Below, piece by piece: positions 36,247 to 44,330 of a DNA stretch of 64,000 nucleotides. The notes under the pieces are model-generated. The model made no database searches. It was not told the origin of the DNA and saw only the letters and a list, made by a program, of their open reading frames with translations. The stretch is taken from contig JBFMGQ010000004.1 in assembly GCA_040752515.1 (NCBI GenBank), forward strand, positions 62,001 through 126,000. The letters run 5' to 3'. Origin of the DNA: Tenuifilum sp040752515. Lineage in GTDB: Bacteria; Bacteroidota; Bacteroidia; Bacteroidales; Tenuifilaceae. Position numbers and translations under genes: made by a program. How positions within the stretch are numbered: the first letter of the stretch is position 1; each line of letters starts with the position of its first letter.

Positions 36247-36813
36247 TTACTTAACCCTTTCAACGTATTCCCTGGTACGGGTATCAATTTTAATTTTATC
36301 GCCAATATTTACGAAAAGGGGGACATTAATAACAGCACCGGTTTCAACGGTAGCGGGTTTAAGGGCAGTGGACGAAGCGGTATCGCCCTTAAGACCGGGT
36401 TCGGTATAGGTTACCTCCATTTCGACAAAAGGTGGAAGCTCGCAGGTTAGTATATTCTCCTTTTCAGCCTCAACCATCATTTCAACGTACTGGCCTTCCT
36501 TGAGCAAATCGGGGTTTTCAATCATGTACTCATCTATCGATACCTGCTCAAAGGTTTCCTGATGCATGAAGTGATATCCCAACTCGTCCTTGTATAGGAA
36601 TTGGTATGGCCTTCGTTCAACCCTAACAACATCTATCTTAACCCCAGCGTTAAAGGTGTTCTCAATAACTTTTCCGTTTTCAATGCTCTTAAGCTTGGTA
36701 CGAACAAAAGCACCACCTTTCCCGGGTTTTACATGTTGAAATTGAACAATGGTGTAAATTTTTCCGTTGAATAAAATAAACAGTCCGTTCTTGAAATCCG
36801 CTGTAGTTGCCAT
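36247..36813 (-). CDS. efp: Elongation factor P
   Basis: A 188-residue protein with three OB/KOW-like beta domains. The N-terminal loop VKPGKGGAFVRTKLK (about 29-43) carries the tip Lys (PGKGGA) that is modified in some bacteria; the C-terminal signature is DKIKIDTRTREYVERVK. EF-P relieves stalling at proline stretches. A -7 promoter element lies 25 bp upstream and a terminator follows, so it is a single-gene unit. Confidence 0.96.
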   Translation of the reverse strand: MATTADFKNGLFILFNGKIYTIVQFQHVKPGKGGAFVRTKLKSIENGKVIENTFNAGVKIDVVRVERRPYQFLYKDELGYHFMHQETFEQVSIDEYMIENPDLLKEGQYVEMMVEAEKENILTCELPPFVEMEVTYTEPGLKGDTASSTALKPATVETGAVINVPLFVNIGDKIKIDTRTREYVERVK

Positions 36814-37114
36814 ATATTTCTATTTTACAATGGGTTGCAAATATAGCAAAAAAGTATCAACAAAAAAATTATCAACAGGAAAGGATTATCGTCCTGATTA
36901 TATTGCCTTTTATTGACTTGTTGGAATAATCACTGCAAAAATGGCCATTAAACATTTCCGTTTAATGCTGAGCGAAGGCGAGGGCATATATTATCACCTA
37001 CTCCATTTCAGTTTTTGGGGACTTTTGTAAACCGTTTATCTAATACCAACTTGTATAAAAAAAGAAAATTTGTCCTATCAAAATGTAATTGTGTAGGTTT
37101 ACCTTAATATCTTC
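36814..37114. other. 301-bp AT-rich intergenic region upstream of efp
   Basis: Besides the efp promoter element at 36838 I see no gene, stable hairpin or repeat here. It is also the 3' flank of the DUF3108 gene. Confidence 0.6.
36838..36845 (-). promoter_or_regulatory. Bacteroidota -7 promoter element for efp
   Basis: TATATTTG (then C) on the minus strand, 25 bp upstream of the efp ATG. Confidence 0.6.
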
Positions 37115-37885
37115 TTATTCCTTCTTTTCCAACGCTGTAAACGCATTAGCTAACCCTTTATACTCAATTAAATCGCAGTAAACAGAGCCAACAAAAATAT
37201 CGAACTTAATACGGATGGGAATAAAGTTTGAGTCGCTGGAGAACCAAATGGTCATATCGTCCTTAGTTTTAAAAACCCTACCGGTTAATACCACAGGCAT
37301 GAACTTCATGCATTTAACCATGCCAAATTTGGTTTTAATGGTTTCGTAGCCTTTAAACCTTACCGTAAGCGGATACTTCTCGTCAGTAAAGTAAGTATCA
37401 ACAGTAATTGTCTGTTCTGGCTTTAACGGAGGCATGGTAACCATTTTGTTCCTCAGGTAATAGAACGATGAAAGGATGTCCTGGCATCCCTTAACCACCA
37501 CCACCTTGCCGGTTTTGGAGCTAATAACAATCGACGAGTCGGAACGGCTCCAATGGTTCCAGGTTTGCGTGCTGTAATGCCTATAGCGCCCTTCCTGTAT
37601 GTTTCGTATGGAAAAGTAGGGCCAATGTGTAGCCGGATCGGTATAGCTCTCGTAGGTATCGTTCACGTTGTAAAGGGTATTGGCTATGCCTACCGTTCGG
37701 CCATTAAGGTATAGGTGATAGGCTGGCTTATTATTAAAAATTTGTTCATTTACCTGTAGTACAGCCTCACCGCCATTTATGAAACCATAATAAATTTGAT
37801 ACTTCAACTTTTCGCCACCCACAAAGGCTTTACTTCCATTCTGAGCGTAAAGGTTGTAATTTAAAACGATGAGCAGTACTATCAA
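37115..37885 (-). CDS. DUF3108-family exported protein
   Basis: About 256 residues from the TTG at 37885, which puts the start just before a signal peptide (IVLLIVLNYNLYAQ) and clear of tsaB. An in-frame ATG lies at 37987 inside tsaB, but the added residues look like an out-of-frame reading of tsaB; an ATT at 37897 is another option. The body matches DUF3108 (GGEKLKYQIYYGFINGGEAVLQV, later YLRNKM and DMTIWFSSDSNFIPIRIKF). Probably periplasmic; function unknown. Confidence 0.8.
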   Translation of the reverse strand: MIVLLIVLNYNLYAQNGSKAFVGGEKLKYQIYYGFINGGEAVLQVNEQIFNNKPAYHLYLNGRTVGIANTLYNVNDTYESYTDPATHWPYFSIRNIQEGRYRHYSTQTWNHWSRSDSSIVISSKTGKVVVVKGCQDILSSFYYLRNKMVTMPPLKPEQTITVDTYFTDEKYPLTVRFKGYETIKTKFGMVKCMKFMPVVLTGRVFKTKDDMTIWFSSDSNFIPIRIKFDIFVGSVYCDLIEYKGLANAFTALEKKE

Positions 37886-37892
37886 TATTTTG

Positions 37893-38597
37893 TTAATTCC
37901 CAGGAATAATCTTATTTCTTGGCGTGGTTGCCACAAAATCCTTAAGGTAGAAGGGCTCAAAATAGGCTGTATCTTCAAATTCTTCATTGGTGTATGCTTT
38001 TAATGCCAAAGGCAGCATAAAGCGTGCCGAAGGCTGAAAACTATCGATAAATATAGCATTTCTATCATTAATCACCTGCTTGCACTTGGCGGAGCCATCG
38101 CCAAAAAATATAACTTGCTGGTTTTTAAGGTACCCAGAAAACGAATTGTCGTCGATTATGGCTGCGTTTACCTCGGTTAGGGGTTCACCTTTGCTATTGA
38201 AAAGTGCGGTGTAAACCTCCATTCTTCGCGCATCAATCATGGGACAAAGCAAGGCATCGGCAGGTAAATCGGGGTTTGATAGTATTAAACCCGTAGCCAT
38301 AGCCTGTAAGCTACCCACGCCGATAAGCGGCACTCCGGCAGTGTAACAAATTCCCTTTGCCATGGAAACACCTATTCTAAGTCCTGTATATGAACCAGGC
38401 CCTTTACTAACAGCAACTGCATCTATCTGCTTTGCTGTAAATTTAGCTACACTTAGAACCTCGTTAATAAGCAATGGCAGTTGGGTTGAATGTGCCTTGG
38501 GGTCAGAAACCTCTCTGACCCCAAGTAAATCATTCTCATCGCCTACGGCTACCGAACAAACAGTGGTTCCGGTTTCAATACACAATATTTTAGCCAT
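37893..38597 (-). CDS. tsaB: tRNA threonylcarbamoyladenosine (t6A) biosynthesis protein TsaB
   Basis: A 234-residue ASKHA-fold protein: ILCIETGTTVCSVAVG (4-19), KGPGSYTGLRIGVSMAKGI (about 64-82) and PMIDARRMEVYTALF (about 121-135) are the usual TsaB segments. It lacks the TsaD metal ligands, as expected for the non-catalytic partner needed for t6A37 formation on ANN-decoding tRNAs. It follows the efflux adaptor gene by 13 bp. Confidence 0.93.
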   Translation of the reverse strand: MAKILCIETGTTVCSVAVGDENDLLGVREVSDPKAHSTQLPLLINEVLSVAKFTAKQIDAVAVSKGPGSYTGLRIGVSMAKGICYTAGVPLIGVGSLQAMATGLILSNPDLPADALLCPMIDARRMEVYTALFNSKGEPLTEVNAAIIDDNSFSGYLKNQQVIFFGDGSAKCKQVINDRNAIFIDSFQPSARFMLPLALKAYTNEEFEDTAYFEPFYLKDFVATTPRNKIIPGN

Positions 38598-38610
38598 TCT
38601 TTTATACTAC

Positions 38611-39915
38611 CTATTCGGTTTTAAAAAGCTCTTCCTTGTTCTTTACCTTTCGGATTAGGGCTTTATCTTTCAGCTTACGCGATATTGCGCTATAGGGTGC
38701 TGTGATTACCTCTTCGTCGCCCTTTAATCCTTCAATAACTTCAATGTACTGATTATCCTGAATACCCGTTTTAACCTCAACAATTCGAGCGGTATCGCCT
38801 TTGGCTATAAAAACAATTTCCTTCGGCTTTTCTATTTTGGTTGATTTGGTTTCATCGGGTTTGGTATTCTCATCAACCTTTTCCCACTCGCCAGTTTTCT
38901 TTAAGGTATCTATTCGGGTTGTAACGGCAAGGATTGGAATAGAAAGCACATTCTGCTTGGTATTGGTAAGTATTTCAACGGTAGTTGACATTCCTGGGCG
39001 GAATGGACTGGTTTTGGTGTTGGTGAGAAGATCCTTGTATGAGCTCTCAAGAATAAATATTCGCACCTCAAAATTGGTAACCTGGTCGGCTGTAAGGCCC
39101 TGAACATTGGCTGTATTGGCAATTTGCGTAACAACTCCCTTAAACTTTCTATCTATGTATGCATCTACCTCTATAAGGGCAGTGTCGGCAATCTTTACCT
39201 TAACAATATCGTTTTCATTTACGTTTACACGGGCTTCCATGCGGTTAAGATTGGCTATTCGCATAATTTCCGTACCTGCCATCTGGATGGTTCCAACCAC
39301 GCGTTCGCCAAGCTCAACATTAAGCTTTGATACGGTTCCCGATATAGGTGCGTAGATGGTCGTTTTGCGAAGATTTTCCTCGGCTTCGCGTAACGATGCC
39401 TGAGCGCTTTCAACGCTGTAATTTGCTGCTTTTAGCTCGGCTTGAGCAACCTCGTAGTTGGTTCGGGCTGTTTCAAACTCTGCCTCGGAAATTGCCTTTT
39501 GCTCGTATAGCTGCTTGCTCCTTTTGAACGAAAGTTCCGATTGGGCAAGTTGGGCTTTTGCTTGTATTAACCTGGCATTGGACGAGTTAACGGCAGCAAT
39601 TGCTCTTTCCTTTAGCGATATGTACGTATCGGGTTTTATTCTGCAAAGCAAGCTTCCCTTTTCAACCCAATCGCCTTCCTTTACCGGTAAATCAATTATT
39701 TCGCCCGATACCTCGGAGCTGATTTTTACCTCAACTTCGGGTTGTATTTTTCCGTTAGCGGTAATCGCCTCGGTAATTGTCCTGTATTCAGGTTTTTCAA
39801 CATACACAGGAGTGGTTAAGGGCTTACCAATCCAGCCCTTTTTCTTGGCTACAACGGCAAAAATTATTAGAATAACAACTACACCAAGTAAGTATTTAAG
39901 AAGTCCCTTTTTCAT
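38611..39915 (-). CDS. Efflux periplasmic adaptor (HlyD/MFP family)
   Basis: A 434-residue membrane fusion protein: N-terminal membrane anchor (about 5-24), biotinyl-lipoyl half-domains (IDLPVKEGDWVEKGSLLCRIKPDTY, about 74-98, and TIYAPISGTVSKLNVELGERV, about 190-210), a long alpha-hairpin between them, and a beta-barrel/MP domain. It should connect an inner-membrane ABC (MacB-like) or RND pump to an outer-membrane channel; the TolC-like gene lies just upstream on the same strand, while no pump gene is adjacent. Confidence 0.9.
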   Translation of the reverse strand: MKKGLLKYLLGVVVILIIFAVVAKKKGWIGKPLTTPVYVEKPEYRTITEAITANGKIQPEVEVKISSEVSGEIIDLPVKEGDWVEKGSLLCRIKPDTYISLKERAIAAVNSSNARLIQAKAQLAQSELSFKRSKQLYEQKAISEAEFETARTNYEVAQAELKAANYSVESAQASLREAEENLRKTTIYAPISGTVSKLNVELGERVVGTIQMAGTEIMRIANLNRMEARVNVNENDIVKVKIADTALIEVDAYIDRKFKGVVTQIANTANVQGLTADQVTNFEVRIFILESSYKDLLTNTKTSPFRPGMSTTVEILTNTKQNVLSIPILAVTTRIDTLKKTGEWEKVDENTKPDETKSTKIEKPKEIVFIAKGDTARIVEVKTGIQDNQYIEVIEGLKGDEEVITAPYSAISRKLKDKALIRKVKNKEELFKTE

Positions 39916-39977
39916 CGGTTAAGTATTTATAGGTTATTTACTTCAATTTAGCGTTTACTTTGTTTAACCATTAGCTA

Positions 39978-41318
39978 TTACAGCTTAAGTGGCAATCCTT
40001 TGTAAAATTCGAGTATTTTAGTTTTAAAAATCAACTCGTACTTAGCCTGCAACAAATCGGTCTCGGCTTGAGCCAGCTTATTTTTTGCGGTTGTAAAATC
40101 GAGCGCTGTAACCAGCCCTATGTTAAACTTATTCTGGGTGTACCTGAACGACTCCTCCGAAGCTGTCTTGCTTTTGAGTGAAGCCTGCAGTTTCTTTTCG
40201 GCAGCAATTGCATCGGCGTAGGCTTGCTGTATATCCTTATATAGCGCATTGCGCTCGCTTTCTAACGCAAGCTGAGCGTTCATAAGGCCAATTCGTGCAG
40301 TTGAAACCCGGCTGCGTGCACTTAAACCATTGAATATGGGAATGCTTAGGCTTAAGCCTATCGATTTACTGGCATTATTCTTTATTTGAGTAAAAAATGG
40401 ATCGCCTGTAAAATCGTAATTATCCTGAATACGGAATTGTGCACCCGAGTTATAGTTTGCTCCAAGCGATAATCGGGGTTGAAGCCCTCCCTTTGCAATC
40501 TTAAGCCCAATTTCTGAGCTTTGTAGCTTATACCTTGCGCTTTGGATTTGAGGCATTATACCTTCGGCTGTGCTGAATATCTGAGCAGGATTTTCATTCA
40601 TCAGCTTAACGCTGTCAACTGCAGGTATAACGGGTTTTGCTATTTGAAACCCTTCTGTCGATTTCAGTTCGAGCAGCTGCGTAAGGTTAAGGTACGAAAG
40701 GTTAAGCTGGTTTTGGGTGTTTACAAGTTGTAGTTCATCGGAAGCTACCAGGGCTTCAACTTCGTAAAGGTTGCCTTCGGGCAAACTCCCGGCCGAAACC
40801 AAAACTTTTGTTCTTTCCAGCTGCATTTTCGATAGCTCAACCTGCCGCTTGGCAATTTCAACCAATTCCTGTTGATATAAGATTTGCAGGTAAAGCGATG
40901 CTATTGTTAGCGCTATATTATTTTTAACTTTTTCCACATCGGCAACCGATGCTTTAAGGTCAAACTGGTTTTGCTTACGGGTATTGGTCAGCTGAAAACC
41001 ATTGTAAATTGGTATTCCCGTGCTAATCGAAAAACTGGTTGCCTGTGTGTTGAGCGATTCCTTTGTATTGGTTATGTAGTTTGTTACTAAACCAAAGCTA
41101 TAGGAGTGATTTCCGTTGATATTCAGTGTGGGAAGGGCTTCCATTTTCGATTGCAAAAGGTTAACCTCGTTAACTTTTACATTCAGCTCCTGCTGCTTAA
41201 CCTGGATGTTATTAGCCAGAGCATATTCAATACAGCGCTCAAGCGTCCATGGCTCTTGCGAGAAAACTGATGAAGTGATTGTCAATATAACCAAAATGGG
41301 AAAGATAGATTTTTTCAT
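39978..41318 (-). CDS. TolC-family outer-membrane efflux channel
   Basis: A 446-residue protein with a signal peptide ending VFSQ and the two-fold repeat of the OEP family: WTLERCIEYALANNIQVKQQELNVKVNEV near the mature N-terminus and the second-half repeat (LSLSIPIFNGLSARSRVSTARI, about 325-346) followed by long helices. It precedes the adaptor gene by 62 bp, consistent with a tripartite export system. Confidence 0.92.
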   Translation of the reverse strand: MKKSIFPILVILTITSSVFSQEPWTLERCIEYALANNIQVKQQELNVKVNEVNLLQSKMEALPTLNINGNHSYSFGLVTNYITNTKESLNTQATSFSISTGIPIYNGFQLTNTRKQNQFDLKASVADVEKVKNNIALTIASLYLQILYQQELVEIAKRQVELSKMQLERTKVLVSAGSLPEGNLYEVEALVASDELQLVNTQNQLNLSYLNLTQLLELKSTEGFQIAKPVIPAVDSVKLMNENPAQIFSTAEGIMPQIQSARYKLQSSEIGLKIAKGGLQPRLSLGANYNSGAQFRIQDNYDFTGDPFFTQIKNNASKSIGLSLSIPIFNGLSARSRVSTARIGLMNAQLALESERNALYKDIQQAYADAIAAEKKLQASLKSKTASEESFRYTQNKFNIGLVTALDFTTAKNKLAQAETDLLQAKYELIFKTKILEFYKGLPLKL

Positions 41319-41481
41319 ATTACTGGTGATATTTGTAAAACCTATGATATGATGCTTTTTGAACCAATAAGTTTAAAATTCTTGATTGTTGCCAATCAAA
41401 ACTTTTCGAATTTATGGAAAACTCTTAGAACCTAAGCAAATTGGATTGTTAAAAAAGGTTGGAAGCAAATTGTTCCAAGGT

Positions 41482-42231
41482 TTATTTCTTTCTTTTAAGG
41501 ATAGGCAATTGTGAAAGTTCAAGTTCCGATTTTTTGGGAATCTTGATGGTTTCGTACTCAAAGGTTTCGGTATCAACAACAATTGCCTGGAAACGCCCCA
41601 GCGAACAGGTGCCACAGTTTAAATAAATTTTTTTACTATTCAAGTAGTATATCTTATGTGATTCGAGCTTATGGGTGTGTCCAAGAATTACCATATCGTA
41701 CTTTTTAAGCAGCTTAAGAGCATACATTAGATACTTAATGGTATTGTACTTCCGGGGAACACGATTAACATCGTCGAAGTAATCCACAGCTCTATAAAAA
41801 GTTCGTTCCACCCAACGAATGCGAATGAGTAATTTCAGAAACGCATACATGGTTATGCTGATAAATCGTCCCAAACGCGTACCATTTAAAAAATCGGCTT
41901 TATGCCCATGCTCAATATGAATGGTTTTCCCCGAAGAGTTTGTGATATGGAAATGGTTATGGGTGTGTGGGGCTGAAATGTCGTGATTCCCGCGTATCTG
42001 AATAAATCCTCTACGGTTAAAGTAATCAATTATCTTAACATTAGCATTGGCAATCTCTTTAAACGAGTACTTGTAAAGGTCAAACACATCGCCATTTAAA
42101 ACAACTTGCTCAACACCGTAATGATCAATTACTGCATCCAGTGTAGCCATGAACTTTTTGGCTTTCCAACCAAACGTTCCTAGTTTACCGCCCGTATCGA
42201 TATGTAAATCGGATATAACAAGTAAGATCAC
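41482..42231 (-). CDS. Metallophosphoesterase, LpxH-like
   Basis: A 249-residue calcineurin-like phosphoesterase with SDLHID (7-12), LNGDVFDLY (about 45-53), RGNHD (about 79-83), EHGHKAD (about 107-113) and LGHTHK (about 194-199), the ordered metal-binding motifs. The overall layout resembles UDP-2,3-diacylglucosamine pyrophosphatase (LpxH) of lipid A synthesis and its relatives; substrate is not certain. Confidence 0.8.
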   Translation of the reverse strand: MILLVISDLHIDTGGKLGTFGWKAKKFMATLDAVIDHYGVEQVVLNGDVFDLYKYSFKEIANANVKIIDYFNRRGFIQIRGNHDISAPHTHNHFHITNSSGKTIHIEHGHKADFLNGTRLGRFISITMYAFLKLLIRIRWVERTFYRAVDYFDDVNRVPRKYNTIKYLMYALKLLKKYDMVILGHTHKLESHKIYYLNSKKIYLNCGTCSLGRFQAIVVDTETFEYETIKIPKKSELELSQLPILKRKK

Positions 42232-42267
42232 CGATAAAAAATTTTTAAGCTAATTTAAGAATTAAAA

Positions 42268-42795
42268 TTATTGCTTTAGTAACTCTTTAAGTCTTTTCAT
42301 TTCTTCATTCATAAGTTTATCGGATGAATTCGAGTACCCCGAAAATGGGATTAGAATAACCTTAACTCTACCGGTTTTTGATTCAAAGTATGCTATACCA
42401 CCAACTTCCCAACTCATAAAATTTAAGGCCTTAAAGAATTTAATTGCCGATTTCTCTTCGGAATAATTAACGTGTGGGTAAGTACCTAATAAAACATCCT
42501 TAAAACTATTAAAATCAGTAAATCGTGTATCAAACTCTTCCGACAGTTTATGCCCATAGGTAGGCTCATCGAACGAATCGGAAACAAGGTAACCTAAAGT
42601 GCTTTTTAAACTATACCACAAAAAACCAAAATATAAAGAAATAAAAAATATAGCTGCTACTACTGATTCAACCAGAAAATTGAAGAATTGTTCACTAAAT
42701 TCATTGCTGCCTTTTAAAATGAATTTTATCAAAAGCATGCTTAATACATATACCACAAAGGCTATTAGCACCATTTTAGAAAGATATCGCTTCAT
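42268..42795 (-). CDS. Unrecognised two-helix membrane protein
   Basis: A 175-residue protein with two hydrophobic segments (about 8-27 and 44-64) and a cytoplasmic-looking soluble C-terminal domain of about 110 residues. I do not recognise the family. The C-terminal part (FFKALNFMSWEVGGIAYFES ... KVILIPFSGYS) looks like a small alpha/beta domain. It ends 36 bp before the phosphoesterase start. Confidence 0.6.
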   Translation of the reverse strand: MKRYLSKMVLIAFVVYVLSMLLIKFILKGSNEFSEQFFNFLVESVVAAIFFISLYFGFLWYSLKSTLGYLVSDSFDEPTYGHKLSEEFDTRFTDFNSFKDVLLGTYPHVNYSEEKSAIKFFKALNFMSWEVGGIAYFESKTGRVKVILIPFSGYSNSSDKLMNEEMKRLKELLKQ

Positions 42796-42889
42796 AATTT
42801 TTTAATTAAGTATCTAACAAATATAGGATTATTTTATGGACAAAAAATTACTATTCAAATCACCAGCGCTAATTGCCTTACAAAATATT

Positions 42890-42897
42890 TACCTTTG
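42890..42897 (+). promoter_or_regulatory. Bacteroidota -7 promoter element for the NusG-like gene
   Basis: TACCTTTG (then C), matching TAnnTTTG, 18 bp before the ATG at 42916. A TTG lies 14 bp upstream. Confidence 0.5.
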
Positions 42898-42915
42898 CAT
42901 GTTAATTTTAAAGCG

Positions 42916-43428
42916 ATGAGGGAAGGTATGGATTTAGCCCGCTGGTACGCTGTATACACCAAGCCACGAAACGAGAAAAAGGTTTACTCCCGTTTGGTGG
43001 AAAAGGGCATTGAAACTTTCTTGCCTTTACAGAAAAAGCTAAAACAGTGGAGCGATCGTAAAAAAATGGTTGATGAGCCCCTTTTCCGTTCGTATATTTT
43101 TGTTCGCATTGGCCAAAAACAATACTACGATGTGCTCAACACAATGGGCGTAGTTAGGTATGTTACTTTCGAAGGTAAAGCTGTACCTATACCCGACAAA
43201 CAGATAGACCAGATTAAGCAGTTGCTTGTTCAGGATATTGAACTTGAGGCAGTGGAAGGTACCATAGAACCTGGCGCCAGGGTTGAGGTAAGGTTTGGTT
43301 CCTTACAGGGCATTGAGGGCGAAATGGTTGAGCATGCAGGTAAAAAGAAGGTTGTAATTCGTATCGACCATATTAGCCACTCACTGCTTGTAACACTACC
43401 CAAAGAGTACGTGGTTGTGAAAAAGTAA
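42916..43428 (+). CDS. UpxY/NusG-like transcription antiterminator
   Basis: About 170 residues. The N-terminal NGN domain begins ARWYAVYTKPRNEKKVYSRL and carries EPLFRSYIFVRI; the C-terminal KOW domain (about 115-170) has IEPGARVEVRFGSLQGIEGEMV. This is the UpxY type of specialised NusG paralogue that, in Bacteroides, is the first gene of capsule operons and promotes their full transcription. Here it stands alone: a terminator follows 115 bp later and no polysaccharide genes are adjacent. Start ATG 42916 was chosen over an upstream TTG that would lie on the promoter; ATG 42928 is also possible. Confidence 0.85.
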   Translation: MREGMDLARWYAVYTKPRNEKKVYSRLVEKGIETFLPLQKKLKQWSDRKKMVDEPLFRSYIFVRIGQKQYYDVLNTMGVVRYVTFEGKAVPIPDKQIDQIKQLLVQDIELEAVEGTIEPGARVEVRFGSLQGIEGEMVEHAGKKKVVIRIDHISHSLLVTLPKEYVVVKK

Positions 43429-43542
43429 GCCCAGGTAATATTCGGGCTATAATTTTACCCGAGTAAATTGATTTAGTGGGTTATTCTGTTACACATCTAA
43501 ATATTACTGGAGTGACATGAATAGCCATAATATTTCAATAAA

Positions 43543-43566
43543 AAAACAGGGCATAAGCCCTGTTTT
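43543..43566. terminator. Bidirectional terminator between convergent genes
   Basis: AAAACAGGGC-ATAA-GCCCTGTTTT, a perfect 10-bp stem with A and T tails on both sides, between the NusG-like gene and pepE. Confidence 0.88.
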
Positions 43567-43574
43567 ATTTAATA

Positions 43575-44282
43575 CTATTCAAACAGAAAATCTAAATCGT
43601 CGCCAGGGTAAACCTCCCGCGGTGGATGTCCTTTCTTGAAAATTCTTGCAGGTTTTGGCCCAATAAGATGAAACTGCACATCCTCGAGTTTTATCATGGT
43701 ACCTTCACGGAGTCCCACCACGTAAACATGCGGATCCATTTCAATGAATTCCATGATTCGTTGCTCACGTGTTTCGCCAGCATGACCCTCAGGGTTAGCA
43801 TCCAGGTAGTGAGGGTTTATTTGGAAACGAACTAAGCTGAAAGCACTGAAGCTATCTGGTTCGGTAATGGGCATGTCGTTAGTGGTACAAATAGTCGGAC
43901 AGGCAACATTAGCCCCTGCACTCCAGCCAATATAAGGCGTTCCGCTAAGAACTTTATTCCTTACTGCCTCAATTATATCGGTTTGCTGAATGGTTTTTAA
44001 AAGCTTAAAGGTATTACCCCCTCCAACTACTATGGCTTCGGCCTCCTGTACGGCTAACTTAGCATTACGGTGATGGTGTATTGAGTCAACCTCAACGCCA
44101 AACTCACTGAAACGCTCCTGAACCTTTTGCTCATACTCATCGTAACTAAAAGTAACGGCTGCCCATGGTATGAATAGAACCTTTTTGATATCTCGCAAAA
44201 ATTTTTCAATCTCCTTTTTGGGATGTTCAAGGTAAGCCTCGCCCGCGTTGGTTGAGTTGCTTATTAGTAAAAGTCGAACCAT
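43575..44282 (-). CDS. pepE: Alpha-aspartyl dipeptidase PepE (peptidase family S51)
   Basis: A 235-residue cytoplasmic peptidase that hydrolyses Asp-X dipeptides. The nucleophile elbow is GWSAGAN (Ser121); Asp136 (NDMPI) and His158 (NPHYLD) sit one residue from the Salmonella PepE triad Ser120-Asp135-His157. VGGGNTFKLL (86-95) forms the oxyanion side. It is the fourth member of family S51 in this window, alongside the cyanophycinase-like proteins at 7-16 kb, but it is 27 kb away and in different company. Confidence 0.93.
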   Translation of the reverse strand: MVRLLLISNSTNAGEAYLEHPKKEIEKFLRDIKKVLFIPWAAVTFSYDEYEQKVQERFSEFGVEVDSIHHHRNAKLAVQEAEAIVVGGGNTFKLLKTIQQTDIIEAVRNKVLSGTPYIGWSAGANVACPTICTTNDMPITEPDSFSAFSLVRFQINPHYLDANPEGHAGETREQRIMEFIEMDPHVYVVGLREGTMIKLEDVQFHLIGPKPARIFKKGHPPREVYPGDDLDFLFE

Positions 44283-44330
44283 GTTTTAAATCGTTTTGTT
44301 TTGGGTAAAAATACAAAAAAACTTATACCA

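Noticed and set aside
37886..37987. ATG-initiated longer DUF3108 protein overlapping tsaB
   Set aside because: The added residues are an out-of-frame reading of the tsaB C-terminus; no signal-like start. Kept as an alternative only.
39458..39922. 154-codon frame antisense to the efflux adaptor
   Set aside because: Lies within the adaptor gene on the opposite strand, no signal or family resemblance.
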